Shown in pieces: positions 26,483 through 34,547 of a DNA stretch of 64,000 nucleotides (position 1 is the first letter of the stretch; each line of letters starts with the position of its first letter). A program made the translations under genes and the position numbers. Below the pieces are notes generated by a model. That model worked only from the letters and a program-made list of their open reading frames with translations. It was not told where the DNA came from and did not search any database. The stretch is from Arthrobacter oryzae (GTDB lineage: Bacteria; Actinomycetota; Actinomycetes; Actinomycetales; Micrococcaceae): positions 496,001 through 560,000 of the forward strand of contig NZ_JAUSSM010000001.1 of NCBI RefSeq assembly GCF_030812315.1, read 5' to 3'.

Positions 26483-27594
26483 AGATCATTTCCATCGAGG
26501 CGATTCCATTCGCCATCCCCTACCTAAAACCCCTGCGGTTCGCCAGCGGCGAGGTGCACACGGCGTCGCATGTACTGGTCCGCGTCCGCAGCGACGACGG
26601 GATCGTCGGAGTTGCCGAGGCGCCTGCGCGGCCCTTCACTTACGGTGAAACCCAGGAATCCATCGTGGCGGCGATTCAAACCCTGTTCGCACCCCAGCTT
26701 GTGGGAATGTCCGTCCTGGACCGCGAGTCGATGCACGCAGCCATGGATAGAACGGTGGGCAATCCGACCGCCAAGTCGGCTGTGGACATGGCCGTCTGGG
26801 ACGTCATCGGAAAGACGCTGGGGCAGCCTGTCACAGCCCTCCTTGGCGGTTTCTCCGACGGCATGCGCGTGAGCCACATGCTCGGCTTCGCGGAACCGGC
26901 CAGGATGGTGGCCGAAGCGGAGCGCATGCGGGACACCTACGGGATCACCACGTTCAAGGTGAAAGTGGGCCGCCGGCCCTTCGGCCTGGACGTCGACGTC
27001 TGCCGCGCCCTTCGCGAGGAGCTTGGCGGGGGCATCGAACTGTACATCGACGGCAACCGGGGCTGGACGCCGTCGGAATCCCTGCGCGCCCTCAATGCCA
27101 TGGCGGACCTTGACCTGACGCTCGCCGAGGAGCTGTGCCCGGCGGACGACATCCTGGGACGCAAGTGGCTGGTGGACCACTGCCCTGTCCCGTTCGTGGC
27201 AGATGAGAGCGCCACAAACCCCGGCGATGTGACCCGCGAACTGCTCAGCGGCGCCGCCAATGCCGTCAGCATCAAAACGGCACGCACCGGGTTCTCACAC
27301 TCCCAGCGCGTGCTGTTCCAGTGCGACGGCCTGGGCGTCGAAGTGGTGATGGGCAACCAGATCGACGGGCAGCTCGGCACCTTGTGCACGGTCACCTTCG
27401 GCGCCGCCTTCAAATCCACCACCCGTCGGGCGGGGGAACTGTCGAACTTCCTGGACATGAGTGATGACCTGCTGGCGGAACCCCTCGAGATCGTGGACGG
27501 ACGGCTTGCTGCACGCCAGGTCCCGGGAATCGGGATCGACATCGACCCCGAGAAGCTGGCCAAGTACCGGCTCGACCTGGACACCCGCCGCTGA
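26479..27594 (+). CDS. catB: Muconate cycloisomerase
   Basis: 371 aa from the GTG at 26479 with CGGAGGA at 26467-26473. Enolase superfamily, muconate-lactonizing subgroup: catalytic KVK (Lys160, Lys162) and metal ligand Asp191 in DGNRG, further ligands in AEELCPADD and VADES. It converts cis,cis-muconate to muconolactone. Whether chlorinated muconates are also accepted cannot be read from sequence. Coupled to the LysR gene by the GTGA overlap. Confidence 0.9.
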   Translation: MKIISIEAIPFAIPYLKPLRFASGEVHTASHVLVRVRSDDGIVGVAEAPARPFTYGETQESIVAAIQTLFAPQLVGMSVLDRESMHAAMDRTVGNPTAKSAVDMAVWDVIGKTLGQPVTALLGGFSDGMRVSHMLGFAEPARMVAEAERMRDTYGITTFKVKVGRRPFGLDVDVCRALREELGGGIELYIDGNRGWTPSESLRALNAMADLDLTLAEELCPADDILGRKWLVDHCPVPFVADESATNPGDVTRELLSGAANAVSIKTARTGFSHSQRVLFQCDGLGVEVVMGNQIDGQLGTLCTVTFGAAFKSTTRRAGELSNFLDMSDDLLAEPLEIVDGRLAARQVPGIGIDIDPEKLAKYRLDLDTRR

Positions 27595-27669
27595 AACTTA
27601 AGCTCCACAGCACTAAACCCCACGGCGCCTGCACTGAGGCGGGCGCCGGCTGCAGAAAGAGAGTCAACG

Positions 27670-28533
27670 ATGACAACCCAGCTGACCGAATTCGATGCCA
27701 AGGCCGCCGAGTCCGGCAACGCTGCGACCGAGCGCTTCCGTGACAGCGGCAAGACGACTGCGCTCGCGGTCCCCAAGGAACGCGTGTCGCTGCTGGCCAA
27801 CGAGGTCCTCGGCGCGGTCTACGAAACGATCCGCAAGCACAAAGTGACGTACGACGAGTTCAACGCCCTCAAATCATGGCTGATCGGGGTGGGCGAGGAC
27901 GGCGAGTGGCCGCTGTTCCTCGACGTCTGGGTGGAGCACGTTGTCGAGGAAGTCTCCACGGAGGACCGTGAAGGCAACAAGGGCACCATCGAAGGTCCCT
28001 ACTACGTGCCGGGGTCGCCGCAGCTCGAAACGCCGGCCACGCTGCCGATGCGGGACGACGAGGGCGGCACGCCGCTGCTGTTCCAGGGCCAGGTCCGCGC
28101 CGTCGACGGGAGCCCGCTGTCCGGCGCCCACGTGGAAATCTGGCACGCGGATGACAATGGGTTCTACTCGCAGTTCGCCCCTGGCCTGCCCGAATGGAAC
28201 CTGCGCGGTACTGTGGTGGCGGACGCCGCCGGTAACTTCGCGCTGAACACTGTGCAGCCGGCGCCGTACCAGATTCCCACCGACGGCGCCTGCGGCAAGC
28301 TGATCGCCGCGGCAGGCTGGCACGCCTGGCGGCCGGCGCACCTCCACCTGAAAGTCTCCGCCCCGGGTTACCAGCTGCTGACTGCGCAGCTGTACTTCGA
28401 CGGTGACCAGCATCTGTCCGACGACATCGCCTCGGCCGTCAAGCCCGAACTGGTCCTGAGCCCGGCGGCACGCCCCGATGGGGCAGGGAACGAGGTCACG
28501 TACGACTTCGTGCTGGACGCCCAGCGCGCCTGA
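27670..28533 (+). CDS. catA: Catechol 1,2-dioxygenase
   Basis: 287 aa. Intradiol dioxygenase: Fe(III) ligands Tyr166, Tyr200, His224 and His226 are all present at nearly the same numbering as in characterised CatA enzymes. The N-terminal helical dimerisation domain (about 1-105) precedes the catalytic beta-sandwich. It cleaves catechol to cis,cis-muconate. It lies between catB and catC, 75 bp after catB. Confidence 0.93.
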   Translation: MTTQLTEFDAKAAESGNAATERFRDSGKTTALAVPKERVSLLANEVLGAVYETIRKHKVTYDEFNALKSWLIGVGEDGEWPLFLDVWVEHVVEEVSTEDREGNKGTIEGPYYVPGSPQLETPATLPMRDDEGGTPLLFQGQVRAVDGSPLSGAHVEIWHADDNGFYSQFAPGLPEWNLRGTVVADAAGNFALNTVQPAPYQIPTDGACGKLIAAAGWHAWRPAHLHLKVSAPGYQLLTAQLYFDGDQHLSDDIASAVKPELVLSPAARPDGAGNEVTYDFVLDAQRA

Positions 28534-28604
28534 GGAGGGCCGGAAACGCTCCACCTCATCCCGTCAACACCGAGAACCAAACACCGAGAGTAAGGATTCT
28601 TCCA

Positions 28605-28889
28605 GTGCTTTTTGCAGTGCGCATGGACGTCAGCATCCCGCAGGACATGGACGGGAAGGCAAAGGCAGAGCTGCTCGCCAATGAGAAAGCATATTCGCAG
28701 GAGCTGCAGCGGAAAGGTGAGTGGCAGAGCATCTGGCGCTGCGTGGGGGAGTACGCCAACATCAGTATCTTCGATGTCTCCGGCAACGAGCGGCTGCATG
28801 AAGTTCTTTGGGGGCTGCCGCTGTTCCCGTATATGACGATCGATATCACGCCGTTGGCGGTGCATCCCTCCGACGTTGCTGTCGGTTAG
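28605..28889 (+). CDS. catC: Muconolactone delta-isomerase
   Basis: 94 aa, GTG start, the usual length of the family. MLFAVRMDVSIPQDMD at the start and the LFPYMTIDITPLAVHPSD end are typical. It converts muconolactone to beta-ketoadipate enol-lactone. Last gene of the lysR-catB-catA-catC unit and followed by a strong terminator; the pca genes needed for further breakdown are not in the window. Confidence 0.93.
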   Translation: MLFAVRMDVSIPQDMDGKAKAELLANEKAYSQELQRKGEWQSIWRCVGEYANISIFDVSGNERLHEVLWGLPLFPYMTIDITPLAVHPSDVAVG

Positions 28890-28907
28890 TGGACTCAGTA
28901 TCGACGG

Positions 28908-28943
28908 AAGGGACCCGGCTCACGGTTGAGCCGGGTCCCTTTT
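28908..28943. terminator. Strong hairpin terminator after catC, shared with the convergent WYL gene
   Basis: A perfect 15-bp stem (arms 28908-28922 and 28927-28941, each with GGGACCCGGCTCA or its complement), a 4-nt loop, then TTTT on the plus strand. The convergent WYL regulator gene ends inside the structure. Confidence 0.85.
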
Positions 28944-29966
28944 GACGTGCGGGTTGCTGTCCGGCGTGCCGCCCGGACCTCCAGCAGTGACACTGCCCGA
29001 CGCCGGGCTGCCGCCGCCCGCCGCATTGCGGAGCCGTTCGGCCAGCCTGCCGACATGCTCCGCGAACTCCGCCGGGGCGAGGATCTCGAAGTCCATGTCC
29101 AGCCCTGCCAGGTGCGCGGCGGGGGCATCGAGCCGGTCCCAGCCCGCATGCAGGATGGTCCGGTCCGGCCCTTCGGCCGTCAGGGTGGCCACATGCGGAC
29201 CGACCAGGGCTGCCACGTCGTGCAGCGGCGCGTGCAGCCGCACCACTACCTCGTACCTGTACGGGGACCGCGTTACCGAGCGTTGCACGTAGGCTGCCAG
29301 GTCCGGTGCGGGCAGTGGACGCGGCACGTACTTCTTCCGTTCCGCGGGCATGGAGGCGATGCGGTCAGCCCGGAACGTGCGCCAGTCCGCCCGGTCGCAG
29401 TCCCAGGCGACCAGATACCAGCGGCGCCCCGTGTCCACGAGGCGGTACGGTTCCACCAGGCGGCGGCCCGCGCCGCCGTCGGCCTTCGTGTAGTCGAAGC
29501 TCACCTGGCGGCGCTCGGCGATAGCCGTCGACACTGCCGTTAGAAATAGCGGATCAACGGGCGCGGCGTCGCTGGCCAGTGTGGTCACCGCGTTTCGCAG
29601 CGTGGAGAACCGGGTGCGGAGCCGGGACGGCAGCACCTGTTCGAGTTTGGCCAAGGCCCGCACGGAGGCCTCGCCGATCCCCGCAACCGGGCCTGCCGCC
29701 ACCGAGCTGAGGCCCAGGGCCACAGCCAGGGCCTCGTTGTCGTCAAGCAGGAGCGGCGGAAGCTGGGCCCCCGATCCCAGCTGGTAGCCGCCGGCCACGC
29801 CGGGGGAAGCCTGGATGGGATACCCCAGGCTTCGGAGCTTGCCGATATCGCGACGGACGGTCCGTTCCGTCACCTTCATGCGTTCCGCCAGGGCCGGTCC
29901 CGTCCATTCGCGGCGGACCTGCAGCAGGCTCAGCAACTGGAGCAGGCGGGCGGACGTCTGGATCAT
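28920..29966 (-). CDS. WYL-domain transcriptional regulator (YafY/DeoR-like)
   Basis: 348 aa. N-terminal HTH_11 winged helix (1-60: LLSLLQVRREWTGPALAERM, VTERTVRRDI), a WYL domain in the middle (about 140-210, RRLVEPYRLVDTGRRWYLVAWD) and a C-terminal WCX-like part. WYL regulators sense nucleic-acid-related or unknown ligands and often autoregulate. TACATT lies 7 nt before the ATG and a 37-bp inverted repeat covers the promoter. Its stop codon is inside the catC terminator hairpin. No target can be named. Confidence 0.83.
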   Translation of the reverse strand: MIQTSARLLQLLSLLQVRREWTGPALAERMKVTERTVRRDIGKLRSLGYPIQASPGVAGGYQLGSGAQLPPLLLDDNEALAVALGLSSVAAGPVAGIGEASVRALAKLEQVLPSRLRTRFSTLRNAVTTLASDAAPVDPLFLTAVSTAIAERRQVSFDYTKADGGAGRRLVEPYRLVDTGRRWYLVAWDCDRADWRTFRADRIASMPAERKKYVPRPLPAPDLAAYVQRSVTRSPYRYEVVVRLHAPLHDVAALVGPHVATLTAEGPDRTILHAGWDRLDAPAAHLAGLDMDFEILAPAEFAEHVGRLAERLRNAAGGGSPASGSVTAGGPGGTPDSNPHVKRDPAQP

Positions 29967-29979
29967 AGGAACGAATGTA

Positions 29980-30016
29980 CGCCCCTATGCGGACTGGAGC
30001 TGTCCGGATAGGGGCG
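29980..30016. promoter_or_regulatory. Inverted repeat over the WYL regulator promoter
   Basis: 15-nt arms 29980-29994 and 30002-30016 (CGCCCCTATGCGGAC and its complement with one mismatch) around a 7-nt centre. It covers the -35/-10 interval of the TACATT promoter, so it is a probable repressor site. Confidence 0.55.
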
Positions 30017-30092
30017 CAGGCGGCTGTTATGGGATGAAGGTGTCGGGCCGTTGGCCGGGTTTGCCGAATGGCAGCCGGCCGGGATGGCGATG

Positions 30093-30260
30093 TCAGTAGT
30101 TCCTTATGGTGTAGCTGACGCTCGGGAGGTCCAGGGCGGACCAGTCCTTCTCCGAACGTTCGGGGGGCGTATGGCCCCGTCCGTCTTTGAGGAGTGCGGC
30201 GACGGTGGCCGACAGGACGAGGAGCAACAGGACGATGAGTGCGACTGCGATGGTTTCCAT
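30093..30260 (-). CDS. Small single-pass membrane protein
   Basis: 55 aa from the ATG at 30260, with AGAGG just upstream on the minus strand. Residues 2-24 (ETIAVALIVLLLLVLSATVAAL) are one membrane helix, followed by DGRGHTPPERS and a conserved-looking end SALDLPSVSYTIRNY. I recall similar small proteins in Arthrobacter but know of no function. It is divergent from the GlxA-type regulator gene and may share its operator. Confidence 0.6.
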   Translation of the reverse strand: METIAVALIVLLLLVLSATVAALLKDGRGHTPPERSEKDWSALDLPSVSYTIRNY

Positions 30261-30295
30261 GCCTCTATGTTTCTCCCGTTCCCGGTGACAAAACA

Positions 30296-30332
30296 GTGGC
30301 AGAAATGCCCAAAAAGCTCTAATTTCTGCCAC
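30296..30332. promoter_or_regulatory. Perfect 11-bp inverted repeat upstream of the GlxA-type regulator
   Basis: GTGGCAGAAAT (30296-30306) and ATTTCTGCCAC (30322-30332) are perfect complements separated by 15 bp. The centre-to-centre distance of 26 bp would place the half-sites about two and a half helical turns apart. It lies between the small membrane protein gene and the regulator gene, ending 10 bp before the regulator ATG. Confidence 0.65.
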
Positions 30333-30341
30333 AATGGAAGC

Positions 30342-31310
30342 ATGCTCAATTCAGTGGCAGTGATTGTTGTTCCCAACTTTTCAATCTTCGAGTTCGGGAC
30401 CGCGTTCGAGGTGTTCGGCATTGACAGGTCGGCCCGGGGAACCGGTGTGCCGGCCTTCGATTTCCGCGTCTGCACGCCGGAACCGGGCGATATCCGGCTC
30501 AAGTCCGGGCTGTCCCTGCACGTGGACCTGGGGCTGGAGGCGGCCGCCGATGCGGACCTCGTCATCATGGCACCCTACGGCCACGACGAGGACGTCCCCG
30601 AATCGGTCTTGGACGCGCTGCGGGCCGCGCACGACCGCGGCGCCTGGGTGATGTCCATCTGTTCCGGCGCCTTTGCCCTGGCGCGTGCCGGCCTGTTGGA
30701 CGGTCGTCGATGCACGACGCACTGGCACTATTCGCAAGTGCTGGCCAGCCGATACCCGGCGGCGCTCGTGGATGAAAACGTCCTGTACGTCCAGGACGGC
30801 CGGATCATCAGCAGTGCAGGCACCGCGGCCGGCATCGATGCCTGCCTTCACCTGGTGAGGGTGGAGCTCGGAGCCAACGTGGCGGCGAGCATTGCCCGTG
30901 ACATGGTGGTCCCGCCCCACCGCGACGGCGGGCAGGCGCAGTTCATCGACCGTCCTATTCCTGCCTGCGGTTCGCAGCCCATGGAAGAGCTGCTGCAGTG
31001 GATGGTCCGGAACCTCGAACATGAGCACACGGTGAATGAACTGGCGGCCCGGGTCCATATGTCGCCGCGGACGTTCGCGCGGCGCTTCCGGTCCGAAACG
31101 GGGGCCACTCCCGCGGCCTGGCTGAACTCGCAGCGCGTTTTGCGGGCACAGGAGCTTCTCGAATCCACGGAGCTGAACATCGACGAGATTGCCCGCGAGT
31201 CCGGGTTCGGCCACTCCGTGCTGCTGCGGCACCATTTCGGCAAAGTGCTCGACACGAGCCCGCAATCCTACCGGCGTGCATTCCGCGGGCACCTGGAGCC
31301 GGCGGTCTAG
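30342..31310 (+). CDS. GlxA-family transcriptional regulator (DJ-1/PfpI domain plus AraC HTH)
   Basis: 322 aa from the ATG at 30342 (GGAAG upstream). N-terminal DJ-1/PfpI-like domain (1-185) with the nucleophile-elbow cysteine Cys107 in MSICSGAF, and a C-terminal AraC double helix-turn-helix (about 215-315, VNELAARVHMSPRTFARRF and the second helix pair). Members such as GlxA and GbdR respond to small nitrogenous metabolites, but many are unassigned. The inverted repeat directly upstream is a likely autoregulatory site. Confidence 0.87.
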   Translation: MLNSVAVIVVPNFSIFEFGTAFEVFGIDRSARGTGVPAFDFRVCTPEPGDIRLKSGLSLHVDLGLEAAADADLVIMAPYGHDEDVPESVLDALRAAHDRGAWVMSICSGAFALARAGLLDGRRCTTHWHYSQVLASRYPAALVDENVLYVQDGRIISSAGTAAGIDACLHLVRVELGANVAASIARDMVVPPHRDGGQAQFIDRPIPACGSQPMEELLQWMVRNLEHEHTVNELAARVHMSPRTFARRFRSETGATPAAWLNSQRVLRAQELLESTELNIDEIARESGFGHSVLLRHHFGKVLDTSPQSYRRAFRGHLEPAV

Positions 31311-31336
31311 CCGGAGATCGCGGTCTGGTTCGCGAC

Positions 31337-31639
31337 CTACCCGGAGCGGCGTCCGCCGTTCCGGGCGGCTTCGGCCGCCGCCCGGGTGTTGTCCACGAGG
31401 ACCCGCCACGGGCCGGTGACTGCCTGCTCCGGGAGAGTGGCGCGGTGCTGGCCTGCCCTGATCGAATACATGAACCTGTCCGGCTGGCCCCCGGCCTCAG
31501 CCGGGCGCGGGACGGCGTCCCACGGGCAGGCCTCAACGAGCGGTTCCCAACGGCTCCTGTCCGTCGGCGTGGTGGCCTGGACGCTCCACACCCGCTTGAT
31601 CGCCGCAATCCCGCCGCTGCGCTGGACAGTGATCTTCAT
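31337..31639 (-). CDS. Protealysin inhibitor (emfourin family)
   Basis: 100 aa, beginning MKITVQRSGGIAAIKR, the emfourin signature. Family knowledge: emfourins are tight-binding proteinaceous inhibitors of protealysin-like M4 peptidases and are encoded next to them. Here it lies 62 bp downstream of the M4 gene on the same strand, as in the characterised Serratia pair. There is no signal peptide, so it would act in the cytoplasm. Confidence 0.85.
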   Translation of the reverse strand: MKITVQRSGGIAAIKRVWSVQATTPTDRSRWEPLVEACPWDAVPRPAEAGGQPDRFMYSIRAGQHRATLPEQAVTGPWRVLVDNTRAAAEAARNGGRRSG

Positions 31640-31701
31640 GGCCTGGTTCCTGTGCTTCCGCTACTGCTGGCCGCCGGCTGACCGCTCCGGCGGCGATTCA
31701 G

Positions 31702-32745
31702 TTACAGCTTTACCTTCACAGTTTCCCACGCCTTCCGGACGGCGTCATGTTCCGGAGATTCATCGCCGAACAGTTCCTTTGCAGATGCGGCGGTCGCTTT
31801 AGCGAATTTCGTGAAAGTCGCGTTGGCCGGCAGGGATCCGCCGGTGAGTGTGTCGTACCAGATCCGGCCCGGCGTTTCCCAGGCATTGCCGCCGAGCGCT
31901 GATGCCACCAGGTAGAACGCGCGGTTGGGGATGCCTGAGTTGATGTGCACGCCGCCGTTGTCCGCGCTGGTCCGCACGTAGGAATCCATCGAGTCCGGCT
32001 GGGGATCCTTGCCCAGCACGTCGTCGTCGTACGCGGTACCGGGAGCCTTCAGCGACCGCAGGGCCGCACCTTCCACCTGATCGGTGAACAGGCCCTCGCC
32101 GATGAGCCAGCTGGCGGCCGAGGCCGGCTGCTGGCCGACGTACTGCTCCACGAGTGCGCCGAACACGTCAGACAGCGATTCGTTGAGGGCGCCCGCCTGG
32201 TTCCGGTAGACGAGCCCGGCGGAGTGCTGCGTCACGCCGTGGGCCAGCTCGTGCCCGATGACGCTCAGGGACCGGGTGAAGCGCTGGAAGATTTCGCCGT
32301 CGCCGTCGCCGAAAACCATCTGGCTTCCGTCCCAGAACGCGTTGTCGTACAGGTTGCCGAAGTGCACCGTGGCATCGAGCGGAAGTCCCTGGCCGTCGAT
32401 CGAGTTCCGGCCGAAAGCCTCGGCATATAGCCGGTGGGTGTGCCCCAGGCCGTCATAGGCCTCGTCGGCTGAGGGGTCTCCCGTGGCGGGCTCCCCCTCC
32501 TTGCGGACCACTTGGCCGGGCAGGGACTCAGAGCCCTTTGTGTCGTAGACCGTGCGGCTGGGCGGACCGGGAGTGAGCTGCCGTATTCCGGAGGGGACGG
32601 CCGGCAACGGCAGTGCGCGGGTGGCCTGGATGGACCTGACATGGAGCAGCGCTTCCTTGGCTGCGCGCGCAACTGCGGAGAGGCGTGGTTCGTCCCGGGC
32701 CGCAAGTCGACGCAGCAGGTAGGGCGGGATGATGGAGCAGTACAT
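31702..32745 (-). CDS. Protealysin-like M4 family metallopeptidase
   Basis: 347 aa from the ATG at 32745 (AAGGGG about 8 nt upstream); longer in-frame reading would run through the tRNA gene. HELAH (His165, Glu166, His169), third zinc ligand Glu189 in NESLSD, catalytic His267 in DNGGVHINS followed by GIPNRAFY. The N-terminus (MYCSIIPPYLLRRLA) is the short propeptide type with the PPY/L motif, and there is no classical signal peptide. The short propeptide and emfourin partner define the protealysin group, thought to act on cytoplasmic or released targets. Confidence 0.9.
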   Translation of the reverse strand: MYCSIIPPYLLRRLAARDEPRLSAVARAAKEALLHVRSIQATRALPLPAVPSGIRQLTPGPPSRTVYDTKGSESLPGQVVRKEGEPATGDPSADEAYDGLGHTHRLYAEAFGRNSIDGQGLPLDATVHFGNLYDNAFWDGSQMVFGDGDGEIFQRFTRSLSVIGHELAHGVTQHSAGLVYRNQAGALNESLSDVFGALVEQYVGQQPASAASWLIGEGLFTDQVEGAALRSLKAPGTAYDDDVLGKDPQPDSMDSYVRTSADNGGVHINSGIPNRAFYLVASALGGNAWETPGRIWYDTLTGGSLPANATFTKFAKATAASAKELFGDESPEHDAVRKAWETVKVKL

Positions 32746-32815
32746 GAATTTCCCCTTTGCTCGTCGGCGTTTGAACCAGCCTACGAGGGGGTGCCGACAT
32801 TGCCGCGGGACACGC

Positions 32816-32838
32816 CTTAAGGGCGGGCCGCCCTTAAG
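32816..32838. promoter_or_regulatory. 23-bp perfect palindrome upstream of the M4 gene
   Basis: CTTAAGGGCGG-G-CCGCCCTTAAG: 11-bp arms around one base, 71 bp upstream of the peptidase start and 5 bp from the tRNA terminator. A protein-binding site or a second terminator stem are both possible; there is no T-tract. Confidence 0.6.
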
Positions 32839-32842
32839 CAGG

Positions 32843-32871
32843 AAACCCCGCCAGCTGGGCTGGCGGGGTTT
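32843..32871 (-). terminator. Terminator of the tRNA-Arg gene
   Basis: AAACCCCGCCAG and CTGGCGGGGTTT form a perfect 12-bp stem around a 5-nt loop, starting 5 nt after the mature 3' end of the tRNA on the minus strand and ending in TTT. Confidence 0.85.
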
Positions 32872-32876
32872 GTCTG

Positions 32877-32949
32877 TGCCCTCGATAGGATTCGAACCTA
32901 CGACCTTCTGCTCCGGAGGCAGACGCTCTATCCCCTGAGCTACGAGGGC
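32877..32949 (-). tRNA. tRNA-Arg (anticodon CCG)
   Basis: 73 nt with complete cloverleaf: acceptor GCCCTCG/CGAGGGC, D-arm GCTC/GAGC, anticodon stem TCTGC/GCAGA with loop CTCCGGA (anticodon CCG, reads CGG), T-arm GTAGG-TTCGAAT-CCTAT, discriminator A. CCA is not encoded. TAAGCT (32993-32988) may be its -10. Confidence 0.96.
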
Positions 32950-33026
32950 AGTCAGGGTTTCCTGCCGTTGCCGGCGGGACGTCCTAGAGCTTAGCAGGAA
33001 GGTGGCCTCGAATGGAAAATCGGGGG

Positions 33027-34547
33027 TCAGTAGCCTGCGAACGAGTCGGTGTGGATGCGCCGGGCACCGGCGCTGCGGGCGGCGGCCCGCAGCGAGCGGA
33101 CGCTGGCAGGCGAGCCGGAAACGAACACGTCGCGCGCGGTAATGTCCGGAACGAGTTCCTTGAGCGCCGCGCCGTCGAGCCGTGCCGGCGGCCGGGAGAC
33201 TTTGCACGCGTCTTCCATGAACGACGGCGGCGCGGAGCCGTCGGAGAGACGCGCAATGACCCGGGCACCGGATTGCTCAAGCGCATCCGCGTAGGCGAGT
33301 TCCGAGGCCGACTTCGCCAGGTACAGCAGGACGACGTCGCGGTCCTTCGCGGAACCTGCGGCGAGCTGGGCAAGGTACGGCGTAATGCCGATGCCGGCCG
33401 CAACCAGCAGGACGGGACCGGCCGGTCTGCGGGGGAGGACGAAGTCGCCGCCCACAGCGGTAGCCGTCACGGAGTCTCCGGGCCGAAGCGCGAGAAGGGC
33501 CCGCTTGGCGGCGGACACCGGCTCGGCGGTTCCCACACCGATCGTCACGTCCCGGGCATCCGGGGCGCTGGTCAGGCTGAAGACGCGCCGCCGGCCTTTC
33601 CCGTCGGACCTGGCGTGGGGCAGGTGCAGTTCCATGTACTGCCCCGGCGCGAACCGGACGGCGCGTTCCGGCCGGAAGCTGAATTCCGTTGTCGTCGGCG
33701 TCAGGGGCCGCGATTCCTGGAAGTTCAGCCGGATACCGCCGCGCTGTCCGGCCAGGAAGGCAATCAGGTTTCCCACGAGCAGCGCCAGTTCGGGCGAGTT
33801 TGCCACGAATCCCAGGTTGTAGGGCACCGCGAACACCACACCGACGACGGCGGCGAGCGCCAGCTGCTGCCAGCGCCGCGGCGGAAGGGTCAGCGGTTCG
33901 GTCAGCATGAAGCCCACGAAAAACAGCACCGGGCGCTGCGCGAGGGGCTGCCAGAGTGCTCCGCCCAGAGACATCCCGGCCTGGAGCAGTTCGGTGGCCA
34001 CAATGGACACGGATACGGCCGTGAAGACGGCACCCATGAGGATCTTCCTGGTGCGGTAGAGCACCAGCAGGATGCCGGGAACGAGGAGGAAGAGCATCGC
34101 GGGAGTTGCCGCCCACCACGTGGCGATGTTCAGTCCCGTCAGACCTGCCGTGAAGGCCCCTGCGGCAGCCGGATTGAAGATGTGCCGGCCGCGCCAGGCC
34201 AGGGCGTATTTCGAGGCCGAAGCCAGGACGCAGGCCAGCGCTACGCCCGCGACGTCCAGGGCCTTGAAACTGGGCCAGAAGAGGAAATACAGCAGCAGTC
34301 CGGTGATGAGCGATGATTCGGAATGCGGTCGGACGTGGAACAGCGCTGCCAGGCCGCGGTTCGAGGCATAGGTCAGTCCCAGGCAGAGCGCCAGATGGGC
34401 CAGCATCTCGGGGATGCCGAACGTCAGCCAGCCCAGGACGTTGAGCAGCAGGCTGTACGCGGCCAGTACGGCAAGAACCCACAGGATCAGGCGGTACATG
34501 GTCAGGCGGTTCAAGGACGTGTCCAGCCGCTGGATCATGGAACTCAT
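33027..34547 (-). CDS. RnfD/NqrB-like membrane domain fused to a ferredoxin-NADP reductase module
   Basis: 506 aa. Residues about 15-270 contain eight to nine hydrophobic segments of the NqrB/RnfD type, with GRHIFNPAAAG (120-130) and ESSLITGLLL (77-86). Residues about 275-490 are an FNR-like oxidoreductase: FAD motif RVFS (321-324), NAD(P) motif GIGITP (385-390) and a terminal DSFAGY. I see no SGAT flavinylation motif in the membrane part. Probable role: carries electrons from NAD(P)H through FAD across the membrane to the FMN lipoprotein of the same operon (inference). Starts inside the apbE stop (4-bp overlap), third gene of the cassette. Confidence 0.78.
   Translation of the reverse strand: MSSMIQRLDTSLNRLTMYRLILWVLAVLAAYSLLLNVLGWLTFGIPEMLAHLALCLGLTYASNRGLAALFHVRPHSESSLITGLLLYFLFWPSFKALDVAGVALACVLASASKYALAWRGRHIFNPAAAGAFTAGLTGLNIATWWAATPAMLFLLVPGILLVLYRTRKILMGAVFTAVSVSIVATELLQAGMSLGGALWQPLAQRPVLFFVGFMLTEPLTLPPRRWQQLALAAVVGVVFAVPYNLGFVANSPELALLVGNLIAFLAGQRGGIRLNFQESRPLTPTTTEFSFRPERAVRFAPGQYMELHLPHARSDGKGRRRVFSLTSAPDARDVTIGVGTAEPVSAAKRALLALRPGDSVTATAVGGDFVLPRRPAGPVLLVAAGIGITPYLAQLAAGSAKDRDVVLLYLAKSASELAYADALEQSGARVIARLSDGSAPPSFMEDACKVSRPPARLDGAALKELVPDITARDVFVSGSPASVRSLRAAARSAGARRIHTDSFAGY

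Noticed and set aside
32745..33207. N-terminal extension of the M4 peptidase
   Set aside because: It would read through the tRNA-Arg gene and its terminator; the protealysin-type propeptide begins at 32745.
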